Part shown: piece after piece, positions 1-10,980 of the stretch
Layout: every line of letters begins with the position of its first letter
Numbering within the stretch: position 1 is the first letter of the stretch
NCBI GenBank assembly: GCA_022592435.1
Contig: JABYQS010000463.1
Span: 1-21,646 of the forward strand
DNA length: 21,646 nt
Reading direction: 5' to 3'
DNA from: Cerioporus squamosus
Lineage: Eukaryota; Basidiomycota; Agaricomycetes; Polyporales; Polyporaceae
The notes under the pieces: model-generated
What the model was told of the DNA's origin: nothing
Seen by the model: only the letters and a program-made list of their open reading frames with translations
Database searches by the model: none
Made by a program: the position numbers and the translations under genes

Positions 1-2789
1 TTTAGTGCAGCGACGATCAGGCGGCTTCTGTGCTTCTTCCTAGTTCGGCGTGACAGCTTTCCTATGTTCGTCGCGGCTTGTCTGCACCCTGACACTGCGC
101 TCGACTCCGACCACTCTGTGTGCTGGGACTCTCTGGTTTGCGAGTCCGCATCTCGGACGAGCACGACCTCTTCCTACGGATAGGCTGTATCATTCAGCAC
201 GGATCTAACAACAACACCTTCACCTAGGCTCGAAGTTGCTGCGAACACGTCGGAACAACGAGGCTCGCTGCTAGAACAATCGTCGCCCCAAATGAAGCAG
301 CACCACATCTGGACCTCACTCCACCCAAGCTCACACAGACTTGCACGGCGCAATGTGGCTGGTATGCGACCTTAGCCTTCGTCGTCACTAAAAATTTAGA
401 CTGCAGGTGCGCCGATCCTGCTCTGCGGTGTTCTCTTTCCCAGGCCGGATGCAAAGAAGCATTGTGGCAGACGAACTTGCCTCCTTATGGCGCAGTGGTA
501 GAAGTGCGGTGACAGCGGACGCCACTATCCGTTTGCTTCAGTCATACTCCGACATGGGAAACGCCCTCATCGTGCGGTGCAGATTCGTTCGCCCAAGCTC
601 GGCCGCTAGGATGTTAGCAACATGACATCGGACATCGTGCCAGGCGTACAACAGCACATGCAGGGGGGCTTCTCATCCGCTAGACGGTATGCTTCTGACT
701 TCCGGACCTATCAACTGACCCATGCCACCGCAGAATGCACGACGCGAATACCTGCATCCATCCGTCTCCAGGGGCTAGGTCCTATCCATCCACCCATCTG
801 CGCCTGTGCGGGTTCGTGTTGTCCGCATTTGCGATAGATGTAACCCGAACAGGCACGTGGTCTGCCGACGGTGGACGAGCGGAAGACCAGAACGCAAGTC
901 CAAAGCCCGCTCAATTGGCCAAGCACCCCGGCGCGCAGAAGGCCTCAGCTGCGTCTCCTCCTCCGCCAATAGACTGAGACAGAACAAGTGTCCCTCGCTC
1001 GCGCCCGTCCGAACGGCCTGCACGGTGTGCATCAGCGCCAGGTCCACAGCGCCGTCTAGCCAATCGTCGCCCCAGATCTCATTTCCCCCAGGCTTCTCTC
1101 CCTTCCCGACGTCTTCTTCCCTGCGAAGCTGCCACTGCGCCAGGGACCACAGTCCACCAACTCAGCCACCTATCGTAATCCCCTCGCAATTGGCCAGGGT
1201 CGCCTTGCCACTGGCCATTAGCTCGTGATGTTACGCGACCTGTTGCGTCGCGCGACTCGCGCAAGCATCCACTCCCATTGAACAATCCTCTTTCGCAATA
1301 TTGCCCTGCAAATTGTGCACTGCCCCGGACTTGCGCGCGCGTTTTCCCCTGCCTCGGGTCAACACCGACAGAAGAGTGCTTAGGCCCGTTCGAGAGGGAA
1401 CAGCGTTTGTCAATGATATGCATCCCGTGCTGGGATACTAGGATGATCCTAGGGCGCGCGTTCTCAGGGTCGCCGGACGGGCTGTGCTTCCGGGGCTAAC
1501 CATACATCAAGGCCGAAACGCGCCCCCGGACGCCGACTGCGCCCACCGTTGGGGGCGCTCTCGGTTTACATACAGATTACAAGGGCGGGCGCTGGGAGCG
1601 ACGCGCTCGTCTATGGTCTGCTGGGTTTTACACGATTTTTGTGCCATCGCGTGTGCGATGTGATGCATCGGGCATGACGGGGCCGAGGTGAGCGATTACT
1701 GTTAGTACGTGGAGCCGTGCTTGATAGTGCTCACGCCTCCGAAGTAGGTCGGACTGCGATACTCAGACTGGCGATGCTGTCGTTGCTGGGAGTCGTCGGT
1801 TCCTAGTATCCGGGGAAATGCACCTGCGCCGCAGAGCTGACGACAGCCACACCGCGACTCCGTCGCAGGGACCTGTCACAAAGTTACGATACCTGCCGCC
1901 ACTGTTCGCTCGTGCAGGACGTCGCTGTCGACGCGAACACGTACTCGCAATCTCTGGCTCTCGGAGAAACACGCGCCTTATCTCGCGTCCCATCTCGCGT
2001 CCCGCTCTGCATCTCGGAGAATTACCCCGCATACGTCGTCTAGGACGTCACTTCGCACTCTCACGAGCGAGCCGGCCGGGATCTCAGGATCAATGTATAT
2101 GGCGGAAGTCTCGACCTACCACCAATGACTGCTATTATCTGCGACCGCCGTCGAACAGGTAGATGGTCGCGGGCGCAGCGGCACCGCACCGCAGCAAGCC
2201 ACACACATACACACACTCGCGCTCCACAACGCTGTCAACCCCTTTCCAGCAATACGGCCACATCAGAATGCGTTCGCCGCTCTGTATACGCATCTGGGCG
2301 GAAAGCAACTCAAAGCGCCCCTGGAGCCCGGGAGATGGCAATTGGATAGCCGGATCTGCTTAGGACCCCATGGAGACAAGACGCCTGATGCTACCGCAAA
2401 CACTCGAGAGGTGTTCCTGCATGTCGTCCCGCCGAGTGGCGTGAAGTCACGACGTCCGGCAGCGACACCCTTCACCTCTGCAGCGAATGGCAGGAACCTG
2501 AGGCAGTCACGTTCTTATTCGCCGACCGGAACGAGGTTCTATGCTCCTAGATGGAAGAGGCAGCACCATGACCATCCCCGCTCTAGCGACGACCCTCTTC
2601 TCCCGCTAGACGTGAGCATTGATCTGTGCCCCGTCCACCCTCACCCCCTCGACAGCGGCAAAAGCCCAACGTGCCGCGCAGACCATCGAGGCCTCGTACG
2701 CGAGTATGTGAAGTTTGCGGTGGTGCTGTAGCGCCGCCTTCTGGTTCGCGCCTTCGTCTTCGTGCAGACGTCAGGCGTGTTCGCCTTCT
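1..2789. other. Gene-poor stretch, left end
   Basis: I find only short overlapping open frames (under about 140 codons) on both strands, many lacking an ATG, with no domain or family resemblance and no consistent third-base bias. It holds a short CA-rich tract (2200-2217) and a 15-base near-palindrome CTAGGATGATCCTAG (1438-1452). No RNA gene or transposon remnant was recognised. Confidence 0.5.
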
Positions 2790-2852
2790 GTGAGCACGCA
2801 CTTCACAAGGTTCAGCAACAGAACATGATTCTAACTGAGAACCTTCTTGCAG
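2790..2852 (+). other. Intron-like sequence without an assigned gene
   Basis: This 63-base stretch has the donor GTGAGC, a branch-like TTCTAACTGA (CTAAC at 2831-2835) and the acceptor CTTCTTGCAG, spaced as in the confirmed introns of this window. Flanking open frames are short and low in information, so I cannot build a protein around it. It may mark an untranslated or non-coding spliced RNA on the plus strand, or be chance. Confidence 0.3.
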
Positions 2853-4598
2853 GCCGCAGCCCTCGGAAGGGGCATCGGACTTCCCAGGGGTGCTCCGCGA
2901 GGTGCAGCTGCACCTGCCGCATTTGCAGCGACTCCTCGACTCCTGACTTCTACTTCACTGCGTGTATGTAGTTCCATTAGTCGCCAGGGGCCAAAGTCGT
3001 CCGCAACGCACATCGCCTTCTGGAGCAATCACCGCAGAGACGTTCGGAGTTCACGCAGCCGTACTTCGAAAGCCACTCAGGTGATCGGTCAGCTATTCTC
3101 GTGCACCTTCACGTTCGCAAGAACCATGCTACGGGCCTTCGAACACTCCGGCCCCCTCGTCCTGCGCGACGCCTAGCGGAGCATATCGCAGTTCCATATT
3201 CTAGGCACGGTCCACGACTCTGTATCCGCGGACGACGAACGTCGCATCTGGGGGATTCGACTAGCGTATGCCGACCCGGCGTACTCGCACTCGCGGGAAC
3301 GAGGACCACCGAACGTCAAGGTGTGCCCCGCCGGCTGGTAGCGAGGCATGACGGCCGTCCGGAGGCGAATCGGATTGCACTCGTTGAACGCGACGAGTCC
3401 AAAGAATGTGTCGCGAATTCGAAGGGGCCGAAGTTGCGGATGAGACGATGATACGCAGAACGCATCATGCATGCGAACGTGGTGAGCCGAAGCACAAGCC
3501 GACGGCTTCGTGTATTCGCAGCTGGTGGTCTAAGTCCGATTTGAACACACGGGGCGGCGAGCGAAGGAAGAAGAACGTTCTCCTGGGCTCATGCTCTGCT
3601 CGCACGAAGCTGACCACCCCCATGGCGTCGGGCCGTCCGTGAGTCGGTGCGCCACTGCTCATACCGCCGTGCACCTGTGCACTGGTACTACCATGCAGTG
3701 AACTCAGCAAGTACTGAAATGGACATTCGAACCATCCGGCTGCGTATCAAGCACGAGAACAGATAGAAGCCAGAACAGAACAGCTACAGCGCTCGCAACA
3801 GAACGAAGTTCCCGCGATCCGCGACGCCGCAAAGCACGACCTTCAGCGACGACGTAATGCGCATCTCATCTCTGCAGTCACAGGAAGGGGCACGAGACAG
3901 GAGGCCAAGATGAGGAATCCTGGAATTGTAAGATGCGTATCTCTGATCTGCACCCGTGGCCGCCGGTAGTCCGCACCGCACCGCGAATCGGCCGCACTAC
4001 GCTCCTCTCGCCGATGGCGAGCCATTCAGTCCGTCTGCATGCAACTGGCTCGAAGGTGACGGAACTCTACCCGCCGATCAGGGCCAAAGGCCCCGAAACG
4101 GTCTAGGCTGGCTCTCTAATCCTCGAGGATTCCGTGACCGCTTTGCTATGCATGCTAGCGACCTTAGCTCGAGGCTTGGAGCCGCGGACGCTGCGGGGAG
4201 CAAGCCACTATGTCAGTGATTACCTCCTAGCAGAGATACGAGTAAGCCCGTTGACAAGCATCGTGCAGAGACAGCAGACTAATAGTAGGAGGCCGAGGCT
4301 CGCGCCGTGCGGATGCTTTGCAAGTCCGAAGATGTCGCTTCCGGTGTCCAATGACACATGTACATTGACGTCGAAACTTGACATGGTAACCGTGCTTCCG
4401 GTCCCTGGCTCGCAAATAGCAGCGAACTCACTTGCGAATCCAGGTCAGGACTGCATTTCGACATATTGGCGATGATTGGCCGCCTTTGAATCAGAAACGG
4501 ACGCACGAAACAGCTACTGAATCATCAATGCAACAGCACCTCGAACCGGAGCTCGGCCGCCGAGTAGTAAGCTCGGCCCTGGAGTAGAACGCGCACGC
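2853..4598. other. Gene-poor stretch
   Basis: Open frames here are all short; the longest, at 3101-3451 on the plus strand, is 116 codons. None resembles a known protein. A short minus-strand LDTGSD string at about 4351 was considered and set aside as chance. Nothing else is supported. Confidence 0.5.
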
Positions 4599-6115
4599 AT
4601 GCGCAGGAGGAGGATCGGAGCACCGAGGACCATCCCATGGTTGCCGATGGTAGGCACGTTCGCGCGAAAGGAAGCCTCCAGAGCGGCGTTCTCTGTCTTG
4701 GGAAGCCTGAGGCACTGGCAGGCAGAGGGTGGAGGTGCGGGCGAGGGTGGTCGGGCCACACACGCCCTAGCTGCGCGGTGGAAGTTCGTGGCTCGGACGA
4801 ACGGGCGAGCGCGGCCGCCCCAGAACTGCATTGAATGCCACTGCGCGGTGGGCCAGGAGCCAGGAGAAGTCGTGGGGGGACGAGCGGGCTGCGGAAGGAA
4901 CAAGTTGCCCGTCTTCGACTTCGACTTCACCGGTATGCAAGTCGCCTGACGTCTTAGTTCCTCCTCACTCGCCACTTGCCAGGCTGCGAACTTCGAAGGC
5001 AGAATGCGGGATGGTTGGGGCCTGGCGGTGGTGTGGTCGACGTCCATTCCGAGACTCTCGGGCGCCCGGCGTGGCAGATCATGGGTCCGCCGCTATCTGG
5101 ACGAACACAGTTCGAGCAACGCCAGTTCCCGCACAGAGCCCGGGCGCAGGAGGCGCTCGACCTAGCATTGATCATGCAGTCAAATTCGAACTCTAGCTTC
5201 TCAGGCTGTAACAGACAAGCGGCCGCCACAAGCTGGGCGATCGACCCGCAGCCCCGACTCGGGAGCCGGACTGACTGCCTGAGTACTGGTCCTTGCGAGG
5301 ATCCCTCTGGAGAGGCTATTCGGGAGAACGCCTTACGATTGCGCTTTGCCGCGAGTGCCACTGACCGCATTGAATATGCAGTGACACTCCCACCGCGAAC
5401 GGGCACCCCGGCGCAGGTATGTACGCAGCCGACACTCTTCCTGCCACTGACGCCCTGTCAAGCCCAAGCCGGCCGTCCAAAACAGCCTCTGCACACCCAT
5501 TCCGGTCGCGCTGCACATCCTGACGTCTTCAACCGCGGGCTCCTCATTGGCCAGCGAGCGGACAACGGGAGCTGCCAAGAAGCAGCGGGAGAGGCAGGGA
5601 AGACGAAGACGAGCAGACAGAACGGTCATCTGACGCACCCGCCTCGGAGACGCGGCCACGCAGTGGCACGCTCGGAGTCGGAGGTCGTCCGTGGATGCCC
5701 GCAGGTGGTACGTACATTCGCAGCGCGAGAGTCAGAAGAGAACAAGCAGAACAAAGGATGCACATCGACGCGGCGACAGCCGTCCGCACCAGGCTTTCGA
5801 AACCACGTCCACGGTCACGCGCCACGGTATGCCCTGGCGCAGGCGGTCAGCCTCGCACCGGAGGCCGCGAATTCCGTTCCCAGAACACGACATTATGTCG
5901 CCCGTCTTCCGCCCTGGACGGGCTTCCAGCCTTCCCCAGCACAGCTCTGGCGAGAGACGTCCCAAAGGTACGTAATCCCGACAAGGAGATGGGCTATGAG
6001 GGCCCAAGGCGGACTTAGCGTGTCCGTGCGGCGTGAGGACCGCACTAAATCACCGTGTTATGCCTTTCAGAGGGCGTACCTGCGACGGCAGCAATCAAGC
6101 AGCAATATCGCATGA
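4599..6115 (+). CDS. Candidate spliced ORF of unknown function
   Basis: An open frame from the ATG at 4599 reaches a donor GGTATGCAAG and would otherwise stop at 4947-4949. Removing 4933-4982 (50 bases, GTATGC..TTGCCAG) joins PVFDFDFT in frame to a long open frame ending at 6115, giving about 488 residues. Such a long open frame is not expected by chance at this base composition. However, third-base GC is only moderate, and the product is rich in Arg, Gln, Ala and Cys with no recognisable domain. Further intron-like gaps lie inside it, notably 5417-5485 (GTATGT..AAACAG with CTGAC at 5447-5451, 69 bases) and a GTACGT..CTTTCAG gap starting near 5969, which would change the C-terminus. It is a gene prediction only. 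Confidence 0.3.
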
Positions 6116-7751
6116 GATATGCAAGTACTCGCAGTGCTGACAGTAGCGCGAGCGCAAATAGCAGACAATGCAAGTGCGAACGTGCCTGCGCTCGGCCACT
6201 GCGGGCTGGGAAAGGCTGGGAAACGGAGCAGCCGACGTCTTGGGCCTGGGATCCAGATACGCGATATACGATACTCAGTACCCAGTTGCCCAGCGCATTC
6301 ACACTCGCGTATCGCACGTCGGGCCAACGATAGCACGCGTCCTCACCCTCAGGCCTCATGAATCACAACATAGTCCCGAGTCCACTGGCATGTATCAGCG
6401 AGGCTCGCGGGTCCAAATCTCGCACCGACCTGCAGGAACAGCTGCCAGCAACAGACGTTCCAGCAGAACTCGTGCGCGTGGCCGCCTGACCGCCATAATT
6501 GCCCGAACGGGCAGGGGCTCGCACTTGACGGGTCAGCACTGCGCAAAGATCATTGATCAGACTGCGTGGCACTGACACTCTGTTCGTTCTGGATAGACGC
6601 AGCGGGTGGGTGCACTGCCTGTCGCCCGCGCGGGAGCAAAATCGCCAGGGACCAACAGGCCCAACACGAGCCAGTGGTGCTAGCTTGTACGGGCGACTTC
6701 CAGGCCGGAAACGCTCCGACTGTGATATGTACTCCGAGCCGGGCGCTGTCCCATGGCGGAGCCGTGTCCGATGCCTGGCGTTCTGTTCATGCGCTAGAAG
6801 ACTGAAGTTGAACGTTCAGCAGAGAGACGCACCTCGACAGCCCGCCCGGGCTCACACCCTCTGCAGGCCCCGTAGGTTGCACCGCCGGGATCTTCGGAGT
6901 GGCACAACTGACTAGTACTGCTGATCAGAATGCGCGCGTGATGAGCCCGAGTTGTGGCAGAAGAACCCAAGATACGCGATTGAGCTTGAGGCTCGGTGGC
7001 ACGGCGTCGTCACAACACGATGCCATCTGGCATCCGGATTATGCGCACTAGCAATAGCATCAGTGATTCCGGCGGTTGGGACCGTAAGTAAGTCATTACA
7101 GTACTAGTGGCTTGAGCCTCGTGCGCGCCGACCAACGCGTGTCCGTGACATTGACTCGCGCCTCGAGGTGCCGATGACGAAGAAGCGGTAGCAGCATCTG
7201 TCGATGGCGAGCTCAAGCTTCAGCTTCAAGCCCGATATCGTTCGGCTGCGACAAACTTCGGTATGGTACCTGGACGTTCGACCTTCGACAGTCTTGCGAA
7301 CACCGCACGCCGACAACGAGGCGCCCCAGCTGACCGCATCAGCAGGCACGCTTCAAGAGGCTTCACAAGGGACGACTCGCAGGTCCACAAGCTCAAGGAA
7401 GTAAAGCTTAATCTGTCGGCGAGTGAACCCCACAGCCGCAGCACGCACGGCGGATGCTGCCCGCGCTCTGATGTAGAGTCGACCTGACTTGATGGGTGGG
7501 ATACTTGGAACTTGGAATTTGGAGGTACAGAACCAGAGAGAACCTTGGAGGAGGGTCATTGGACACTTCCGGAGCGCTTCGGATCCAGGAACGAGGATCA
7601 GGGAACGTGGCGGCGGTGAGTATCGTCCAAGCACAGCCAGTGCGCGGATGAGCGTGAGTATAGGAGCCTGCAGGCTCGGATTTGCGGCGGGAGATGTGCG
7701 GATAGGAGATTGTGCGCGTGCGATATGGCCTGAGATACCCGGGGCTCGGAG

Positions 7752-7860
7752 GACGGGATGGGGGAAGATGGGATAACGGGATACGGGATACGGGAGACGG
7801 GCGATTGGGCGATGGGACCGATGTCGGGTGGATGATGGGAATGCCGGGGGCACGGGGACG
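7752..7860 (+). repeat. Clustered G-triplets, G-quadruplex-prone
   Basis: The plus strand has more than ten runs of three or more Gs in about 110 bases. The core near 7770-7816 is an irregular tandem of GGGATAC-like heptamers separated by short loops. At least four G-runs fall within loops of seven bases or fewer, which meets the usual G4 pattern. The minus strand is correspondingly C-rich. Confidence 0.7.
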
Positions 7861-9117
7861 GAGCAGATGAGGACTCTCTGGAGTGCCAGTGTGAGCCCGG
7901 TGAACGTGCGCGTGCCAGCGTGCCACGACGGATTGCGATGGATAGTATGGCAAGCGGATATGGACATGCGATGGCCGAGCGGGGAGAACGATAACGTCGA
8001 CGTCGACTCGCGGGCTCGGAGGAGCATGACTTGACATGCCATGCCATGGCCAGGAACAATGCAAAGAACCCATTTCATAGGCAATCATACAGTCTTCAGG
8101 CGTGCCGCACTGTCAACTGTACTGGGGGATGGGAAGTCCGAAGCTGCAGCGCGCACGCGCGTGCCCCGGTTGCATCATACCTTACCTATTGCTATGTACC
8201 TCGGGGCGTGTCTTTCTGACGCTGACGGAGAGACGGACACCGGCTCACTGGCAGGTCACAGCCTACCGGCCATAGCGTACGGCTCTTCGGGTGCGTGGCC
8301 CGAGCTCTGGGATGCCGAGCACGAGGCGGCGTTGTTCGTGTTGTTTCTCGAGTTGGAGGCCTAGCTCGAGTCGAGGTTGGCTGAAGGAGGAACTTGAAGA
8401 AGCTGGAAGACTCGGAATGCGCCCGCCGACGGGCGTTCCGCGTCCTCCCTCCGTCCTCCGTCCTCCGTCTCCCGTTCCGTCGCTCGCGTGCCCTCCCCTC
8501 CAGCGTCCAGAAGTTCAAACGTTAACGTTCAACCTTGGCTGCCGTCGGAGTCGTTGCTGCCCTGCCCGTCTCTGTTGTCGTCCCGTATCCACATCGCATA
8601 CGCGCATCTTTTCTCGCGTCACGCGTCGTCCGCGAACGGAACAACGTTCTCAAGCACGCAGTACCTCAGGCCTCAGGCCTTATGTTCAACCACGTCGCGC
8701 GAAGTGGTGCCGGACCACCGGCGAGTGATCCTGGAAAAAAGCCTGTGCACACCGTCAACGTCAACAATTGTCGCGGAGGCGGATAGCGGCCTGACACACT
8801 GCGGAGCCTGTTTCATCTTTCCCAATTTTCCCAATTGTTATGACGACCTCCGGGGTCAGGTGTGCGCGCGGACAGCGCCGGGGCCACGGCGGATCGGATT
8901 CGAATTTCGCAGGTACATACGTTCGCGGTGGCCGGCGGCGGGCGAGCGTGCTTGCTTATCGATGGCCGCGATGGGTCATGCGGGCGGCCAGCTGTCCTGC
9001 CGGGGAGCAGAAGTGCAGCCGGGGGAGTGTGCAAGTATATTGAACGCTGCTGCTGTACACGCGCGAGGTGACGCACTGACGCCTGCGTACGCGAACGCGC
9101 AGATCGGTGCGAGGAGC

Positions 9118-9145
9118 ACTCGAGTCTCGAGACTCGAGACTCGAG
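9118..9145. repeat. Perfect 20-bp palindrome within GACTCGA tandem copies
   Basis: CTCGAGTCTCGAGACTCGAG at 9119-9138 equals its own reverse complement and is followed directly by another ACTCGAG. It is built of alternating CTCGAG (XhoI) sites spaced seven to ten bases apart. Confidence 0.9.
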
Positions 9146-9416
9146 GTGTCCCGAGGGGCGGAGCGGATGCGGGGAAACAGACACAGGACAGAGACGGAGA
9201 CAGCTCCGGGTGCGTCATGATAACGTTACGCCCCTCACGCGCCCGTCCCTTGATGGCAGATGAAGAGATAAGATCGCCCGGACGCGTGCCGGCCGGCAGC
9301 GCGCGCATCCCAAGCCACCAAGAACCAGGGAACCCAGACGAACGTCCACTGTGCAGAACAAACGTGTGCGCAGTCGCGCGGGGCAGCTGATTCGGTCAGG
9401 ACGCACGGCACACGCA

Positions 9417-9452
9417 GATGATGAGGATGATGATGAGGATGCAGATGATGAT
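9417..9452 (+). repeat. GAT/GAG trinucleotide tract
   Basis: This is an imperfect run of GAT with GAG, GCA and GAA-type interruptions over about 36 bases. In one plus frame it would encode an Asp/Glu run, but no gene is supported. Confidence 0.85.
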
Positions 9453-9815
9453 TACACAGCACAATGCGATTGCCAAACAACACCAGTGCTGGGTCCAAGA
9501 CTCGGGAGGCGATGTGTGCAGAATACAGGGAACAGGAAACAGAGCGATGATGCGCGCGGGCGTGGGGGGTATGTACAGTGTGGAAAGCAGCTGGGTCCCT
9601 CTTCCTCCTTCCTTCCTCCTCCATTAATTAACAAGAAACTTCTCGTACAACGCTGCGGGTGGGCGGGCTTGGCCGGCTCTGCTGCGCGGGGGGCAGCGGC
9701 GAACGGGCGGGCGCGCCGGGTGGAATCGACGAATAATAGCGGAGCATGTAGGGTGGTGATACACGGGTGCGAGATCGAACGGCGAGAGCATGTCGATTAT
9801 AGGAGAGACAGCTAT

Positions 9816-9840
9816 GAGGAGGAGGAGGAGGAGGAGGAGG
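9816..9840 (+). repeat. (GAG)8 microsatellite
   Basis: Eight uninterrupted GAG units plus one base. On the minus strand the same tract would encode poly-Ser or poly-Pro in different frames. Confidence 0.95.
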
Positions 9841-10019
9841 CGTCAGCATTCCGGACCTCTGGCGGAGCGCACGCGCGGGCGCGGAATGGGGGGAAGAAGC
9901 GAGAAGCGAAATCCGGCAGTGCGCCGGCGCGGGCGGACGGGGAGAATGGAGAGCGGGGACTCAAGGACTCACATAGTAGAGCGACGACAGGGAGGCTATG
10001 ATACAGATGCAATGCGCGA

Positions 10020-10447
10020 CTACTTGAAGGGGCACGTCGGGGCGTGGGCACCGCGCCAGCCGCAGTGGCAGCACTGGGGGGAGCTCGCGGCGGTTGGGCA
10101 GGGCGTCGCGTCGACGGCGTATGGGACGGGGGCCGGACCCGTGGGGAGCTCGGACGGGCGTGGTTGTGATGAGGACGCGACGGAACGCGAAGAGACGATC
10201 GCGACGGATGCGGATGCGTGCATGGCGGTGGTTGGAGGTCGATGGTTAGAGGAGGTAGCGGTCGCGAGCGGTGGCGGTGGTGGTGGTGGTGGTAGAGGCT
10301 CGGAAGAGGGCTCGGAGTGGAGTGCGAGTGCGGGTTCGAGGAGGAGGAGATGCTGGTTAGCGGGAGGTGCTGGGGGGGCGGAATGGTGAGGGGAGACGGA
10401 GGAGGACTCCACCTTTTATCCTTGTCCGACGAGCAGCTCATCCGCAT
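10020..10447 (-). CDS. Candidate Pro/Ser/His-rich protein ending in a C-x2-C-x5-H-x3-C motif; frame switches
   Basis: The ATG at 10447 opens a frame beginning MRMSCSSDKDKRWSPPPSP and continuing Ser/Pro-rich (HLPLTSISSSSNPHS, then a run of five His). Further along, the neighbouring frame becomes strikingly GC3-rich and reads ...VPYAVDATPCPTAASSPQ, then CCHCGWRGAHAPTCPFK and TAG at 10022-10020. The Cys/His spacing C-x2-C-x5-H-x3-C could bind zinc. Each half looks coding in its own frame; the second frame is closed upstream by a TAA just before 10412. Joining them needs either one added base, as in SYO1, or an intron; for example an acceptor lies at the CCCCCCAG just before the first Cys. I know no family name. 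The protein is otherwise low-complexity and probably disordered. Confidence 0.45.
10270..10293 (+). repeat. GGT trinucleotide tract
   Basis: Eight near-perfect GGT units, with one GGC. On the minus strand, inside the 10447-10020 candidate gene, it encodes a His run in one frame and a Pro run in the next, so it is also a place where a frame slip could hide. Confidence 0.9.
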
Positions 10448-10535
10448 AGTCCGGCAGCAACGAGCGCGTTACTGTAACTTCAATCCCCGCCGAATGCGGT
10501 AATTAGTGGGAAGGACGTCTCGGCTAAAGGAAAAC

Positions 10536-10547
10536 GCATAAATATCC
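10536..10547. promoter_or_regulatory. TATA-like A/T-rich element between opposed C-rich tracts
   Basis: CATAAATATCC sits in a short A-rich island of otherwise GC-rich DNA. It is about 90 bases upstream of the minus-strand ATG at 10447 and about 95 bases upstream of a plus-strand ATG at 10641, so it could serve either direction. This is inference from position and composition only. Confidence 0.3.
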
Positions 10548-10950
10548 AAAGAAACGAATAATAACGAGATGGTATCGTGCAAGCCAATCGTGCGCCGGAA
10601 AAGGCTAGCCGGGGAGAGATCGGGGGGACGCTAGCCGGATATGGGGTGCAACCACAGCGGGCACGCACAGCGCCTCACAGCGCACGCGCGAGATGCGTCC
10701 TCGTTACTCGGCCATAGCACGCCCTCCGCAGTGACTCATCCGTGTCCCCGCCGTGTCGCCCATTGTCCTCGTACGCCCCGCGCGCTGCCCAACGCCTTTC
10801 TGCTGTCGCCTATCACACACTGCCATTCGCCGTCATTGATCACTGTGCGGACTGTGCCACCCGTTCCTTTGTCTGCGCCCGGGTAATCCGCTCTCGAGAC
10901 GCGGGTGCCAGCCTCGAGGACTCCGCCGTCTTGTCCGATCGCCCGTGCAG

Positions 10951-10980
10951 GTTATCGAAGGGCTATCGAATGGCTATCGA
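10951..10980 (+). repeat. Three tandem 10-base units containing TATCGA
   Basis: GTTATCGAAG, GGCTATCGAA and TGGCTATCGA run head to tail, giving TATCGA three times at 10- to 11-base spacing, about one DNA turn. No gene is assigned around it. Confidence 0.8.

Larger units (their letters stand above)
6116..9999. other. Gene-poor stretch rich in simple repeats
   Basis: Several open frames of 200-300 codons occur here (minus 8088-7408 and 8084-7353, plus 8488-9390 and 9351-10001). Most begin with GTG or TTG rather than ATG and are dominated by low-complexity Arg, Ser and Pro. They sit where local GC or strand skew makes stop codons rare. The stretch includes the G-triplet cluster, the 20-bp palindrome, and the GAT and GAG trinucleotide tracts listed separately. 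I recognise no gene. Confidence 0.5.

Noticed and set aside
806..1228. CDRC...C stretch suggesting a Zn2Cys6 transcription factor
   Set aside because: The six-cysteine spacing and the basic Cys-x2-Cys-x6-Cys core are missing; only two close Cys match, which is expected by chance.
4328..4351. Minus-strand LDTGSDIF string preceded by FDVNVHVS, resembling an aspartic protease active site
   Set aside because: The frame is closed by stops within about 60 codons on each side, no second DTG/DSG motif or flap Tyr is visible, and a DTGS string is expected about once by chance across all frames of a window this size.
6398..6430. Plus-strand hairpin gcggg-TCCAAAT-ctcgc resembling a tRNA T-arm
   Set aside because: The 5' acceptor strand matching the following ACCGACC is absent, no D- or anticodon arm could be placed, and the loop departs from TTC. 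At best it is a tRNA-derived relic.
7353..8088. Two overlapping minus-strand open frames of 226 and 243 codons
   Set aside because: Both are Pro/Ser/Arg low-complexity readings of the C-rich complement of the G-triplet region, and the longer one begins with TTG. Long openness follows from composition.
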